The notes beneath the pieces were generated by a model. That model was given only the letters and a program-made list of their open reading frames with translations, did no database searches and was not told where the DNA came from. A stretch of 64,000 bases of DNA from Lachnospiraceae bacterium. Lineage in GTDB: Bacteria > Bacillota > Clostridia > Lachnospirales > Lachnospiraceae. This document shows positions 1-8,011 of the stretch, one piece after another (position 1 is the stretch's first letter; every line of letters begins with the position of its first letter). A program made the translations under genes and the position numbers. The DNA lies in the NCBI GenBank assembly GCA_022796795.1, contig JAAWJI010000013.1, positions 1 to 64,000 on the forward strand. Reading direction: 5' to 3'.

Positions 1-99
1 CTCCTCATGATCGTGATCGTGCCCACAACATTCGTGACCGTGGTCATGGTCGCAGCACTCATGCTCCTCATGATCGTGATCGTGCCCACAACATTCGTG
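1..99. repeat. 36-bp direct repeat, period 63, in the His-rich tail of the CobW gene
   Basis: Bases 1-36 and 64-99 are identical, and the bases between are also His/Asp/Cys-coding. The repeat runs into the window edge, so copy number is unknown. It encodes the CGHDHDHEE-type metal-binding units and is a likely site of length variation by slippage or recombination. Confidence 0.9.
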
Positions 100-738
100 T
101 TCCTCATGATCATGGCTGTGATGCATTTCCCGCATATCCAGCTGAGCATGCTGCATGGCGGCCAGGATCTGTTCTCCCTTCAGCTGATCCCAGGGAGTGG
201 TGATCAATGTAGCCGTTCCGTTGTGCTCCTTCAGCATAGCCACGCAGGCCTCCAGCTTCTCATCCGTCACCATCTGGGTCCGGCTCAGCACAATGGTTCC
301 CGCATGCTCGATCTGGTTATTAAAAAATTCTCCGAAATTCTTCATATACATACTGCACTTCTTGGCATCCACCACCGTCACCGCGCTGTCGATCCGCACA
401 TCCATATGGGCGCTGACCGTCTCCACAGCCTTTGCCACATCCGACAGCTTGCCCACGCCGGAGGGCTCAATGAGAATCCGGTCCGGATGATAGGTCTCCA
501 ACACCTGCTTTAAAGCCTCGCCGAAGTCTCCCACCAGCGAACAGCAGATACAGCCGGAATTCATCTCGTTGACCTGAATTCCCGCCTCCTTTAAAAATCC
601 GCCGTCAATGCCGATCTCCCCGAACTCGTTTTCGATCAGCACGATTTTCTCTCCCTGAAACACCTCTTCCAGCAGCTTTTTGATCAGGGTCGTCTTCCCC
701 GCCCCCAAAAATCCGGAAATAATGTTAATCTCTGTCAT
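1..738 (-). CDS. CobW/G3E-family metallochaperone GTPase, C-terminus beyond window
   Basis: A P-loop GTPase of the G3E (CobW/COG0523) family, which generally delivers metal ions to target proteins under control of GTP hydrolysis. The start at 738 follows an AAGAAGG-type ribosome binding site. Walker A GFLGAGKTT lies at residues 9-17, ENEFGEIGID at 36-45, the metal-binding CxCC (GCICC) at 62-66 and the Walker B-like ILIEPSG at about 88-94. From about residue 205 the chain becomes a His/Asp/Cys-rich tail (HDHEEHECC-like units), expected for Zn, Co or Ni handling. The usual NKxD base-recognition motif is not obvious; LSRTQ stands in its place. The frame is open to base 1, so about 246 residues are visible and the C-terminal CobW domain is missing or lies outside. 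The metal cannot be assigned from sequence. Confidence 0.9.
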   Translation of the reverse strand, partial: MTEINIISGFLGAGKTTLIKKLLEEVFQGEKIVLIENEFGEIGIDGGFLKEAGIQVNEMNSGCICCSLVGDFGEALKQVLETYHPDRILIEPSGVGKLSDVAKAVETVSAHMDVRIDSAVTVVDAKKCSMYMKNFGEFFNNQIEHAGTIVLSRTQMVTDEKLEACVAMLKEHNGTATLITTPWDQLKGEQILAAMQHAQLDMREMHHSHDHEEHECCGHDHDHEEHECCDHDHGHECCGHDHDHEE

Positions 739-890
739 TTCTGATTCCTTCTTTCTTGTTTCTTATTGCCCATTATAGCACGTTCCCTCTGATTGTCAAA
801 CAACGGAAAAAGACGCATGGAACACCAATCTGTAGCCCATGCGTCTTCCTATGCCTAAAAAGACTTTTAGTCTCCCTTTTAAGCGTATCT

Positions 891-1979
891 TTACTCTAAG
901 GTAATATACTCCTCCAAACAAACCTCCCTTCCCGCGCCGATCTTGCGCATCTCCTCCAGGGTCTTGTCATTCACCGGAATCCCATGCAAAAGATGATACT
1001 GCTCCCTCTCCCACTCCTTCTCCCCGTGGGTGTAAATCCGCTCACAGCCCTCCGCCCTGGGGCTCTCCCTAAGCTCCTGCAAAAGCCGGGACATGCGCTC
1101 CTTGATCTCCCCTTTATCCCCGAACATTCCGTAGTCCAGAGCCAGGAAGGTGAAGGAGGTATCCGCGTTTCCGCTGCGCTGTACATGAGGCGAGGTGGTG
1201 CCTCCGGATATTATCGAGGTGAAAAGCTCCACCAGGATCCCCAGCCCATAGCCTTTGTGGGAGCCGGTCAGCTCTGAAAATCCTCCCAGGGGGAAGATCC
1301 CGCCTCCTGCTTTCCTGGTAATGTTTTGGATCACCCGGTCTGCGTCGGAGCAGTCCAGCCCCTGCTCGTCCGCCGCCCATCCCAGGGGAAGAGGCTCCTC
1401 CTGCTTATTGAAGACCTCAAGCTTTCCCCGGGTCACCACAGTGGTAGCCACGTCAAACCAGAAAGGAACCGGGTCTGCCGGCATGCACACCGCTATGGGG
1501 CTTGTACCCAGCATGGCCTTTCTGCCCCCGGTGGGAATGGCAATGGCCTCTGTGTTGGTCATGCAGATCCCCAGCATATCCTGCTCTGCCGCCATTTTCG
1601 TGTAATAGCCGGCGATTCCGTAGTGGTTGGAGCCCCGGACGGTCACGGCTCCGAAGCCTGTCTTACGGGCCTTTTCTATGGCGGTCTCCATTCCCTTTCT
1701 GGCTGCCACCTGGCCCATGGTATAAGCTCCGTCCCAGACAGCGGAGCAGGGCGTCTCATAAACAGTTTCCAGGGAGGCGTCCACCCGGACGGAGCCCTCC
1801 TCCAGAGCTTCCGCATACCGGATCAGACGCTGCACCCCATGGGACTCAATTCCATATAAATCCGCAGTCAGCAACACATCCGTAATAGTCTCGCTGTCCG
1901 TTTCCGAAAAGCCGTAGCTTTGAAAAACCGCCTCGCAAAAGCTTCGGACCTGTCCTGCCTGGATCTTCCTATATGCCAT
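891..1979 (-). CDS. Ldh2/malate dehydrogenase family oxidoreductase
   Basis: A 362-residue NAD(P)H-dependent 2-hydroxyacid dehydrogenase of the Ldh2/MDH2 family (unrelated to Rossmann-fold LDH). Members reduce keto acids such as malate, lactate, ureidoglycolate or 2,3-diketogulonate. Family hallmarks are the N-terminal helical region with ESHGVQRL (about residues 45-52), the catalytic-histidine block GSNHYGIAGYY (about 116-126), and GTSPIAVCMPA around 158. Length is normal. It is the last gene of the sialic-acid-type cluster, 15 bp after the shortened URO-D-like gene, and probably shares its transcript. The substrate cannot be told from sequence; the context suggests a keto acid arising from an imported acidic sugar. 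Confidence 0.87.
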   Translation of the reverse strand: MAYRKIQAGQVRSFCEAVFQSYGFSETDSETITDVLLTADLYGIESHGVQRLIRYAEALEEGSVRVDASLETVYETPCSAVWDGAYTMGQVAARKGMETAIEKARKTGFGAVTVRGSNHYGIAGYYTKMAAEQDMLGICMTNTEAIAIPTGGRKAMLGTSPIAVCMPADPVPFWFDVATTVVTRGKLEVFNKQEEPLPLGWAADEQGLDCSDADRVIQNITRKAGGGIFPLGGFSELTGSHKGYGLGILVELFTSIISGGTTSPHVQRSGNADTSFTFLALDYGMFGDKGEIKERMSRLLQELRESPRAEGCERIYTHGEKEWEREQYHLLHGIPVNDKTLEEMRKIGAGREVCLEEYITLE

Positions 1980-1994
1980 GTCTCATTGCCTCCC

Positions 1995-2375
1995 CTATAT
2001 TTTCCTGTATTTTTTTGCAGCTTGATAATAGGCCTCCACGTTTTCCATGGGAACGTCCTTGCCCACCCCGTTGGATGGGGAAATAATAAAGCGTCCGTGT
2101 TTTCCCAGAATCCGGGTAGTCTCCTGTACATTGCTGTCAATCTCCTCCGGCGTGCAGTAGGGCAGCACATGCTGGTTGCAGATGCCGCCGAAGTAGGCGT
2201 ACAGCACATGATTGGGGAAAAACCGTAAAAGCTCCAGATCGCTCACACAGCCAATGCCCTTCTGTGCCAGAAAGTGCTTCAATCCGCTACCGGAAAAATC
2301 ACATGGAATAGGCAGCATATCCAGATCCTGTCCAAAGGCGCATCTGGTAAATCGTTCCCGTTCCGTTAAAGCCAT
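1995..2375 (-). pseudogene. Internally deleted uroporphyrinogen-decarboxylase-like protein (126 aa)
   Basis: The first about 45 residues (MALTERERFTRCAFGQ...) match the start of URO-D/MtaA-like methyltransferase-fold proteins. The last about 75 (FGGICNQHVLPYCTPEEI ... ISPSNGVGKDVP) match their C-terminal TIM-barrel end. About 200 residues of the usual 340 are missing and the join is in frame. The neighbouring gene at 2400-3464 is a full-length family member, but the two are not near-identical, so this is not a simple duplicate. A barrel lacking its middle is unlikely to be active, though the ORF has a start and intact ends and could be expressed. It lies 24 bp after the full-length homologue. 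Confidence 0.75.
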
Positions 2376-2399
2376 GCTCTCATCTCCTCCTGGTTCTTC

Positions 2400-3464
2400 C
2401 TATCTCACAGGATATTTTCCATATTTCCGTCCTGCCTCATACAGCGCGAATACATTCTCGTTGGGGATATCGTCGTGGACGCTGTGATCCGAGCCCAGAC
2501 AGAAGCCGCCTCCCGGCGCAGCAATGGAAATACACTCCTTCACCATTTCCTCTATGTCTCTGGGAGTACCCTTTACCAGCACCTCTTTGTTGTCCACGTT
2601 TCCAAAAATACAAAGCCTGTCCCCGTACTGCTCCTTCACGGCCCGCAGATCCATGCCCGCCGCCCGCTCAATGGGATGGAGCCCTTCAATCCCTGCGCCT
2701 ACACAGTCTGCCAGCACCTCATGGATATGGCCGTCACTGTGAAGCAGCATCTGTTTTCCCGTCTTTTTCATGGCCTGACAGATCCGCTCCAGCTGGGGCT
2801 TTAAAAATTCCCGGAAATGGCCTGGGGACATGAGGGGCTGCAGGATCGAGCCGTAATCATCGGAAAACAGCACGGCGTCCACTCCCATGTCCGCCATCCT
2901 CTCCGCTGCGATAATAGCAAAATCCGTGGTAGCTGTCAGCACCTGATGAATCATCTCCGGCTCTTCATAAAGGAAGATGGAGAAATTCTCCAGGCCAAAC
3001 AGCTGCCAGGCTGCGGAATAGGGCCCCCGGACGTTCCCCACCACGCCCATGCCGTTTTCCTTCGTCCTTCTTAAAACTTCTTCCAGGCCCTCATAGCGGA
3101 AATCCGCTCTGGCGTCGGGCATCACATAGTTCTTCCAGTCCTCCACATCCTCAATGGGCGGCTTAATCCCCGCGTCAATGGGCCAGGTCCCCGGGTCCAT
3201 CTTATATTGGATGCCCCATTCATCCGTGTAAATGGATTCCTGAATCCCTTTAGGCCGAAAACCGCTGACTCCCGGAATGGGAATAAATACAAAATCATAG
3301 CCGATCTTATGGGAACATTCCATAACGCTGACGGGATCAAAGGTTTCCGGCACATGTCCCAGAACCTCCTGAAATAAGGGTCTGCTGTAATTACACTCAA
3401 AAATAGGTACCATATCCGGTTCCTTATGGTTTAACGCACACAATAACCGCTCTCTTCCTGTCAT
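2400..3464 (-). CDS. Uroporphyrinogen decarboxylase (URO-D)/MtaA-like family protein
   Basis: A 354-residue TIM-barrel protein of the URO-D superfamily. Besides heme-pathway decarboxylases, the superfamily contains corrinoid-dependent methyltransferases (MtaA/MtbA/CmuA) and many uncharacterised clostridial members found in sugar and methyl-compound clusters. The N-terminus MTGRERLLCALNHKEPDMVP and the C-terminal block GGGFCLGSDHSVHDDIPNENVFALYEAG are typical of the latter group. The LHSDGHIHEVL block near residue 240 carries histidines and an aspartate suitable for zinc or substrate binding. No corrinoid protein gene is adjacent, so a methyltransferase role is unproven. Its start overlaps the stop of the upstream amidohydrolase by four bases (ATGA), indicating translational coupling. 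Confidence 0.85.
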   Translation of the reverse strand: MTGRERLLCALNHKEPDMVPIFECNYSRPLFQEVLGHVPETFDPVSVMECSHKIGYDFVFIPIPGVSGFRPKGIQESIYTDEWGIQYKMDPGTWPIDAGIKPPIEDVEDWKNYVMPDARADFRYEGLEEVLRRTKENGMGVVGNVRGPYSAAWQLFGLENFSIFLYEEPEMIHQVLTATTDFAIIAAERMADMGVDAVLFSDDYGSILQPLMSPGHFREFLKPQLERICQAMKKTGKQMLLHSDGHIHEVLADCVGAGIEGLHPIERAAGMDLRAVKEQYGDRLCIFGNVDNKEVLVKGTPRDIEEMVKECISIAAPGGGFCLGSDHSVHDDIPNENVFALYEAGRKYGKYPVR

Positions 3465-4165
3465 TTTTTATTCCTCTCTTTCACTTCCTGAATCAGTCTT
3501 CTGGCATTTCCCACATCCTCCTGACAATAAGCCCGTCCCATATGAGCTACAATCAGCTTCACATTGGGGTAGCTCTTCTTGATCTCCCGAATCCGCGCCA
3601 GATTCACCGGATCCCGGAACCGTTTGGAACGGGGAATGTGCAGCATCACAATCCACCCATGCTGCTGGCAGACCTCCAGCTGATGGGGTGGGAAAAAGTC
3701 AAATACACGGATCTCATCTCCTGGAAGATAGGAGGGCGCCATATCCAGGTAGCTCTTTAACCCCAAAAATCCTCCCGCCAAAACCTGCTCCTCGATCTCC
3801 TCTGCCGTCTGGGAGGGCCTGGAATAGTACAGGCCTTCGCTTTCTGTGGAGGCAGCTGCCTGGGATACATATGCATTGTTGGCCACAATATCGTCCCGAT
3901 AGGTACAGGATGCAAAAAACAGGGAATTTACCTCCTGATCCGGAAACAGCAGCCGATAGGTTTCCTGCAAATCCTCCAGGGGATTATCCTTTGCCACCAT
4001 CTCCGGCTAGGCCGTTACCCGCTTGCTGGGATCCCCGGTCTTAGCCAGACGGAACTTCTCTAAATAAATGTGGCAATGAATGTCAAAAATTTTCCTGGGC
4101 AAAAAGTCTTTTAAATGCGTTTCATAAAACGCTCTGTCATAATCCGTAACCTCAAAAAGTGCCAT
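3461..4165 (-). pseudogene. Amidohydrolase (COG2159-like), amber codon at position 53 and truncated C-terminus
   Basis: Translation from the ATG at 4165, which follows a GGAGAC ribosome binding site, gives the metal-binding DIHCHIY motif of TIM-barrel amidohydrolases at about residues 28-34. It then meets an in-frame TAG (4007-4009, codon 53) and continues without frame loss through about 180 residues of amidohydrolase sequence. That stretch includes LHIPRSKRFRDP and LIVAHMGRAYC, a metal-binding histidine. The protein ends at a lysine-rich stretch, roughly 60-100 residues before the usual end, so the GSD-type catalytic aspartate is absent. The amber codon probably replaces a tryptophan (TGG to TAG). 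The gene therefore carries two independent lesions, yet its stop still overlaps the next start. Confidence 0.8.
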
Positions 4166-4177
4166 ATTCCGTCTCCT

Positions 4178-4843
4178 CTATTTTTTCTCTTCCTCTGTCT
4201 CCTGTATCAGGCGTCTCTCCAGCACCGGGTTCACCACTGCCGCCAGCATAAGATCCATAAGGGCCGGCCCCAGAACAAACAGGGGCAGAAAAGAAACAGG
4301 CCAAAAAAACAGCAGCAGCCCCAGGCTGCCAACCTGAATCAGCAAGGTTAGCAGGTTTCTCCCACTCTCCAGCACCATGAGAAGCGCTGCATTTCGCAGA
4401 GCCTGCCAGGGTTTTAAGTTCAAAATCGCCCACTGGGGAATGAGCCAGCCGTGGATCATAAGCACGGCCACCAGCAAAACGGCGCACATGCCATAGGCCT
4501 GGAGCTCTCCTCTGGCGCTCCCCAGCATCCAGCCTGCCACCGGCAGGCAAACAAGCGCCGCCAAGGTGATAGTACGCTGAAAAAACGCCGTTTTAAATTC
4601 CCGGATAAACACAGGCCACACATCCCCGTAGCCCTTTCGAAACAGCTCCTCTATGACCGCATAGAGTCCCACGGAAGCCGCCGGAAGCGTCACCAGGGGC
4701 AGGGAAAAAACGACCCACAGCAGGTTTGCCCAGATCATCCGAAAGAAATGATACCGCAAAACATATGCTACCCGGGGGATGCCGAAGCGGGGCGCTTCCT
4801 TCCCCTTCCCCTCCGGCATCACGGTATTGTTGGGAAAAAACAT
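4178..4843 (-). CDS. DUF624 (YesL-like) membrane protein
   Basis: A 221-residue integral membrane protein of the DUF624/YesL family, regularly encoded beside carbohydrate ABC transporters in Firmicutes. A hydrophilic N-terminus of about 30 residues precedes about five hydrophobic segments (near residues 38-60, 92-110, 118-140, 160-185 and 190-210). The conserved region RMIWANLLWVVFSLPLVTLPAA is visible at about residues 35-56. The function is unknown; proposed roles are accessory to sugar uptake. It sits 2 bp after the sialidase gene and 12 bp before the amidohydrolase, so it is part of the same operon. Confidence 0.85.
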   Translation of the reverse strand: MFFPNNTVMPEGKGKEAPRFGIPRVAYVLRYHFFRMIWANLLWVVFSLPLVTLPAASVGLYAVIEELFRKGYGDVWPVFIREFKTAFFQRTITLAALVCLPVAGWMLGSARGELQAYGMCAVLLVAVLMIHGWLIPQWAILNLKPWQALRNAALLMVLESGRNLLTLLIQVGSLGLLLFFWPVSFLPLFVLGPALMDLMLAAVVNPVLERRLIQETEEEKK

Positions 4844-4845
4844 GG

Positions 4846-5968
4846 TTAATCCTCGCGTAAAACAGTCACGTCAATGGTCCGGATCCCATCCGGTGCGGAA
4901 ATATAATAGCTCACCAGAATCTCTCCGTTATCCAGTTCCAGAGCATGGGGATACCCCAGATCCCCATTGGGCGCGTCGTCCCGAAGAATCAGCTCCTGCG
5001 CTTCCCCAATATCCGTAAGTTCCCCGTTGCAGATCCGGGCCCGGATCCCAAAGGGCTCTCTCCGGTAGCCATAGGTCAGGAGCACTCGCCCGTCCCGAAG
5101 GCGCAAGGGATGGAAGGGGCTGGAACCCCAACAGTCCTCAATCTCCTCCACAGGGCCAAAGGTTTTTCCTCCATCCTCAGACACGGAGATATGGAGATTC
5201 AGATAGGTCTCCTCAAAATCCACCCCTGGCTTTGTATAGTCGCTCTGGGTCCGGTAGAGCCCCACAATGCGTCCCGAGTCAGTCCGGTAAATATTGGCCT
5301 CCAGATAATGTTTCTTGCAAGACTCGTCAAAGGCCATGGTGCTGTAATAATACCAGGTCTCCCCCCGGTCGTCAGAGCGCACCAGCCCGGCCCGGGACAG
5401 TTCCCCGGTCCGCAGGGCTCCATAGAAGGGCATGAGAAGACTTCCGTCCGGCATCTCCAGAATATTTCCCCGAACGCCCCCTGCCGTTGGCACCCCCCTC
5501 CATATGAAGAGGCGGCATATGACGCCAGGTCTTTCCGTTGTCGTCGGAAATGCTGTAGCTGGCTCCGTCGGGATAACAGTCGTATTTCCCGTGAAGGCTG
5601 CGGCCATACTTGCCAAACGCCGCCTTTCCCCATTTCTCTTCTCCTTTACCTATGGGTACCAGATCCCAACGGAAATAGGTGACAATGATTCTTCCGTCGG
5701 AAAGTACGTTGACGCAGGGGTCCTGATCGCTCATCTCATCATCCAGAATCACGTGAAGCTGGCTCTCAAAGGTCCTTCCCCCATCCGGGGAACCAATATA
5801 CACATCCTTGGCCGTGGGATCCACATGGGTTACCCTGCCGTATTCCTTCTGCCTCTCTCTGGCATGACGGAAAGCGCAGATCACTTGTCCGTCGGACAGC
5901 CTGGCCAGATTGGGAAAGGCCACATATTCTTCATCCCGATAAATGGTTTTATGTTCTACAATCCGCAT
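4846..5968 (-). pseudogene. BNR-repeat sialidase, frameshifted at a G6 tract
   Basis: Two overlapping frames together make one six-bladed sialidase-like protein of about 373 residues. The first frame (5968 to about 5495) gives MRIVEHKTIYRDEEYVAFPN with an Asp-box SPDGGRTF and SDDNGKTW. The second frame (about 5495 to 4846) continues with SDDRGETW and SEDGGKTF. The frames meet at a run of six G (minus strand; plus-strand C-run near 5491-5497), and removing one G restores HMEGVPTAGG. There is no signal peptide, so the enzyme would act inside the cell on imported sialosides, or it is another glycosidase with the same fold. The start follows AAAGGATGAG. The lesion may be a true frameshift or a homopolymer sequencing error. 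Confidence 0.82.
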
Positions 5969-5974
5969 GATTTC

Positions 5975-6820
5975 TCATCCTTTCACACTGGAACCGATCA
6001 GGGATTCCACAAAAAATTTCTGACAGCAGATAAAGGCAATCATAATGGGCAGCAGCATAATCACATTGGCCGCCATGATAGCCGGATAATTCTGCATCTG
6101 GTCATCCGCAAAAGCCTTCACCGCCATGGGCATGGTAAAAAGCTTCTCGTCCCACAGATACAGCAGGGGCTTCTCATAATCGTTCCAGGACCACAGAAAA
6201 TACATGAAAAGCAGGGTGGAAACCGAGGACTTCACATTGGGCAGGGCAATGCTCCAGTAAATACGGAAGTGCCCGGCACCGTCCACTTTGGCCGATTCAA
6301 TGAGAGAATCCGGCAGGGACACAAAGGCCTGGCGCATGAGGAAGACACCGAAAGCGCCTCCGAAAATATATCCGATCCAAATGGAGGCATGGGTATTCAA
6401 AAGCCCCATCTTGGAATAGATAATGTAGGTGGGCAGCATGGTCACCATTCCCGGCAGCATGGTAGTCATAAGCTTCATCATAAACAGCTTGTCTCTCCCG
6501 TAAAAATCAACCTTTGCATAGGCGTAGCCCGCCATAGTACAGGCAAAAAACGTGCCGACCAGAGAAATCAGAGAAATTTTCACGGAATTGATAAAATAGG
6601 TGACAAAGGAGATCTTGCCGGTAAACAGCTGAATATATGCCGTAAATTTAGGATTCTTGGGAATCCACTCAATAGGAAAGGTAAACACCTCGTTCATGCC
6701 CTTAAAGGAGGTGGAAAGCATCCAGATAAAGGGCAGCACCATGGCTATTCCCAGAAGCCAGACCAGCAGGGTCAAAATCGTCTTAAACACCTTTGTTTTC
6801 GTTTTGTATGATCCTTTCAT
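5975..6820 (-). CDS. Carbohydrate ABC transporter permease, MalG/UgpE type
   Basis: A 281-residue inner-membrane subunit of a CUT1-family sugar importer. Six transmembrane segments are readable. The EAA loop that contacts the ATPase reads ESAKVDGAGHFRIYWSIALP around residues 175-195. The start lies 12 bp after the partner permease (6833-7741), and the sialidase begins 6 bp after its stop, so these genes are co-transcribed. There is no ATP-binding subunit in the cluster. By analogy with many Firmicutes CUT1 importers it probably uses a shared MsmX-type ATPase encoded elsewhere. The substrate is inferred from the sialidase and lyase neighbours to be sialic acid or a sialoside. Confidence 0.93.
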   Translation of the reverse strand: MKGSYKTKTKVFKTILTLLVWLLGIAMVLPFIWMLSTSFKGMNEVFTFPIEWIPKNPKFTAYIQLFTGKISFVTYFINSVKISLISLVGTFFACTMAGYAYAKVDFYGRDKLFMMKLMTTMLPGMVTMLPTYIIYSKMGLLNTHASIWIGYIFGGAFGVFLMRQAFVSLPDSLIESAKVDGAGHFRIYWSIALPNVKSSVSTLLFMYFLWSWNDYEKPLLYLWDEKLFTMPMAVKAFADDQMQNYPAIMAANVIMLLPIMIAFICCQKFFVESLIGSSVKG

Positions 6821-6832
6821 CCCACACCTCCC

Positions 6833-7741
6833 TTACTCTGCGCTGAACTTCTTTTCCGTCTGCCAGCGGATCAGGGTGAAAACCATGACGATCACGCACA
6901 GCAGCCAGGCCAGCGCACAGGCATACCCTGTCCGATAGGTGATAAAGCCGGAGCGATAAATATAAAGTCCCAGGGTATAGGTGGCTGTTCCCGGCCCACC
7001 GTTGGTAATGATCTGCACAAAGCTCCACATCTGCAGACTACTGATAATCCCCAGAATGGTCAGCATAAAGGTGGTGGGCTTCAAAAGGGGCAGGGTAATC
7101 TTAAAAAACTTCACAACAGAGCCCGCCCCGTCCAGACTGGCCGCCTCGTAAAGCTCCGAGGGAATGGCCTGAAGCGCTCCGCTGTACATGAGAATGTCGT
7201 ATCCGATATTTTTCCACAAAAGCACAATGGCCACGCCCAGAAGCGCCCACTTGCTGCTGGACAGCCAGCCTGGCAGGGCTTCCTCCGCGATCCCCAGGGT
7301 AGCCAGAAGTACATTGATGGGCCCCTTGGTCTTGTGAAACAGGGCCTGCCAAACCGTGGCAACTGCCACAATATTTGTCACATACGGCAGGAAAAACAAA
7401 GCCCGGGCTCCCCCTTTTCCGTAGATGGCCTTATTCATCAGGTTTGCCAGAACCGCAGCCAGAAATAAGGAGACCGGCACCACCAACAAAAGCAGCGCAT
7501 TATTTCTCAGGCTTGCCGTGAGATACACATCCCCGATCATATCCTTAAAATTTTTCAAACCCACAAAATGTGCATTTTCATAGCCCTGTAGCAGATTCCA
7601 GTCCGTAAACGCCATATACAGGGAAAACACAATGCCAAAAAGGGTAAATACACAAAAGCCAATGAGGTTTGGCGCAATCATCAGATAACCTGCCAGATTT
7701 TCTGATTTTTTTCTCCTTCTCCTTGGAACCATAACCCACAT
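6833..7741 (-). CDS. Carbohydrate ABC transporter permease, MalF/UgpA type
   Basis: A 302-residue CUT1 permease. The basic N-terminus (PRRRRKKSENL) precedes the first membrane span (APNLIGFCVFTLFGIVF), with five further spans. The EAA loop reads EAASLDGAGSVVKFFKITLP at about 207-226. It pairs with the MalG-type permease just downstream. It is separated from the solute-binding protein gene by 270 bp that contain a large palindromic element and a strong hairpin, an unusual gap for this gene order. That gap would be expected to lower permease expression relative to the binding protein. Confidence 0.93.
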   Translation of the reverse strand: MWVMVPRRRRKKSENLAGYLMIAPNLIGFCVFTLFGIVFSLYMAFTDWNLLQGYENAHFVGLKNFKDMIGDVYLTASLRNNALLLLVVPVSLFLAAVLANLMNKAIYGKGGARALFFLPYVTNIVAVATVWQALFHKTKGPINVLLATLGIAEEALPGWLSSSKWALLGVAIVLLWKNIGYDILMYSGALQAIPSELYEAASLDGAGSVVKFFKITLPLLKPTTFMLTILGIISSLQMWSFVQIITNGGPGTATYTLGLYIYRSGFITYRTGYACALAWLLCVIVMVFTLIRWQTEKKFSAE

Positions 7742-7756
7742 CCTTTCCCTAATATA

Positions 7757-7953
7757 ATGATATCAGGGTCAAAAGGTCAGGTATGACATGCTTGCATGTC
7801 AATACATGACTTTTGGACCCGCAAAACACCGAAAAGAAGCCATTTTGAAATAAAAATGAGCGGATTTGAGGTGTTTTAGGACTGCGGGAGCACGTAGTGC
7901 GAAGCAATCCGTGGTATCATAGGGGGCAAAATACCTTTTGACCCCCATATCAT
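7757..7953. repeat. MITE-like nested palindromic element (about 197 bp)
   Basis: The ends 7757-7777 and 7933-7953 are inverted repeats matching at 19 of 21 positions (core gggtcaaaaggt). Inside lie a second pair, 7818-7830 (cccgcaaaacacc) and 7870-7888, and a central hairpin catttt/aaaatg at 7841-7858, so the whole element folds as one long interrupted stem. It contains no ORF. The terminal repeats flanked by AT-rich sequence suggest a non-autonomous mobile element or a repeated structured element; copies elsewhere in the genome cannot be seen from this window. Confidence 0.6.
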
Positions 7954-7965
7954 ATAATGATACAA

Positions 7966-7997
7966 GGGCGGAAAGCGGAGCAAACCGCTATCCGCCC
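7966..7997 (-). terminator. Strong hairpin after the binding-protein gene
   Basis: GC-rich 13-bp arms (7966-7978 and 7985-7997, one mismatch) with a 6-nt loop, just downstream of the solute-binding protein stop. It lacks a clear T-run on the minus strand, so it may act as an mRNA-stabilising or partial-termination stem that raises binding protein over permease levels. Confidence 0.55.
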
Positions 7998-8011
7998 CTA
8001 AAACAACGGTA

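Noticed and set aside
4007-4009. TAG in the amidohydrolase as a pyrrolysine codon, suggested by the nearby methyltransferase-fold genes
   Set aside because: There is no MttB/MtmB-type protein, pylT or pylS in the window, the amidohydrolase family does not use pyrrolysine, and TGG to TAG explains it more simply.
5432-6811. 459-aa plus-strand ORF opposite permease and sialidase
   Set aside because: It is antisense to two recognised genes; no start signal.
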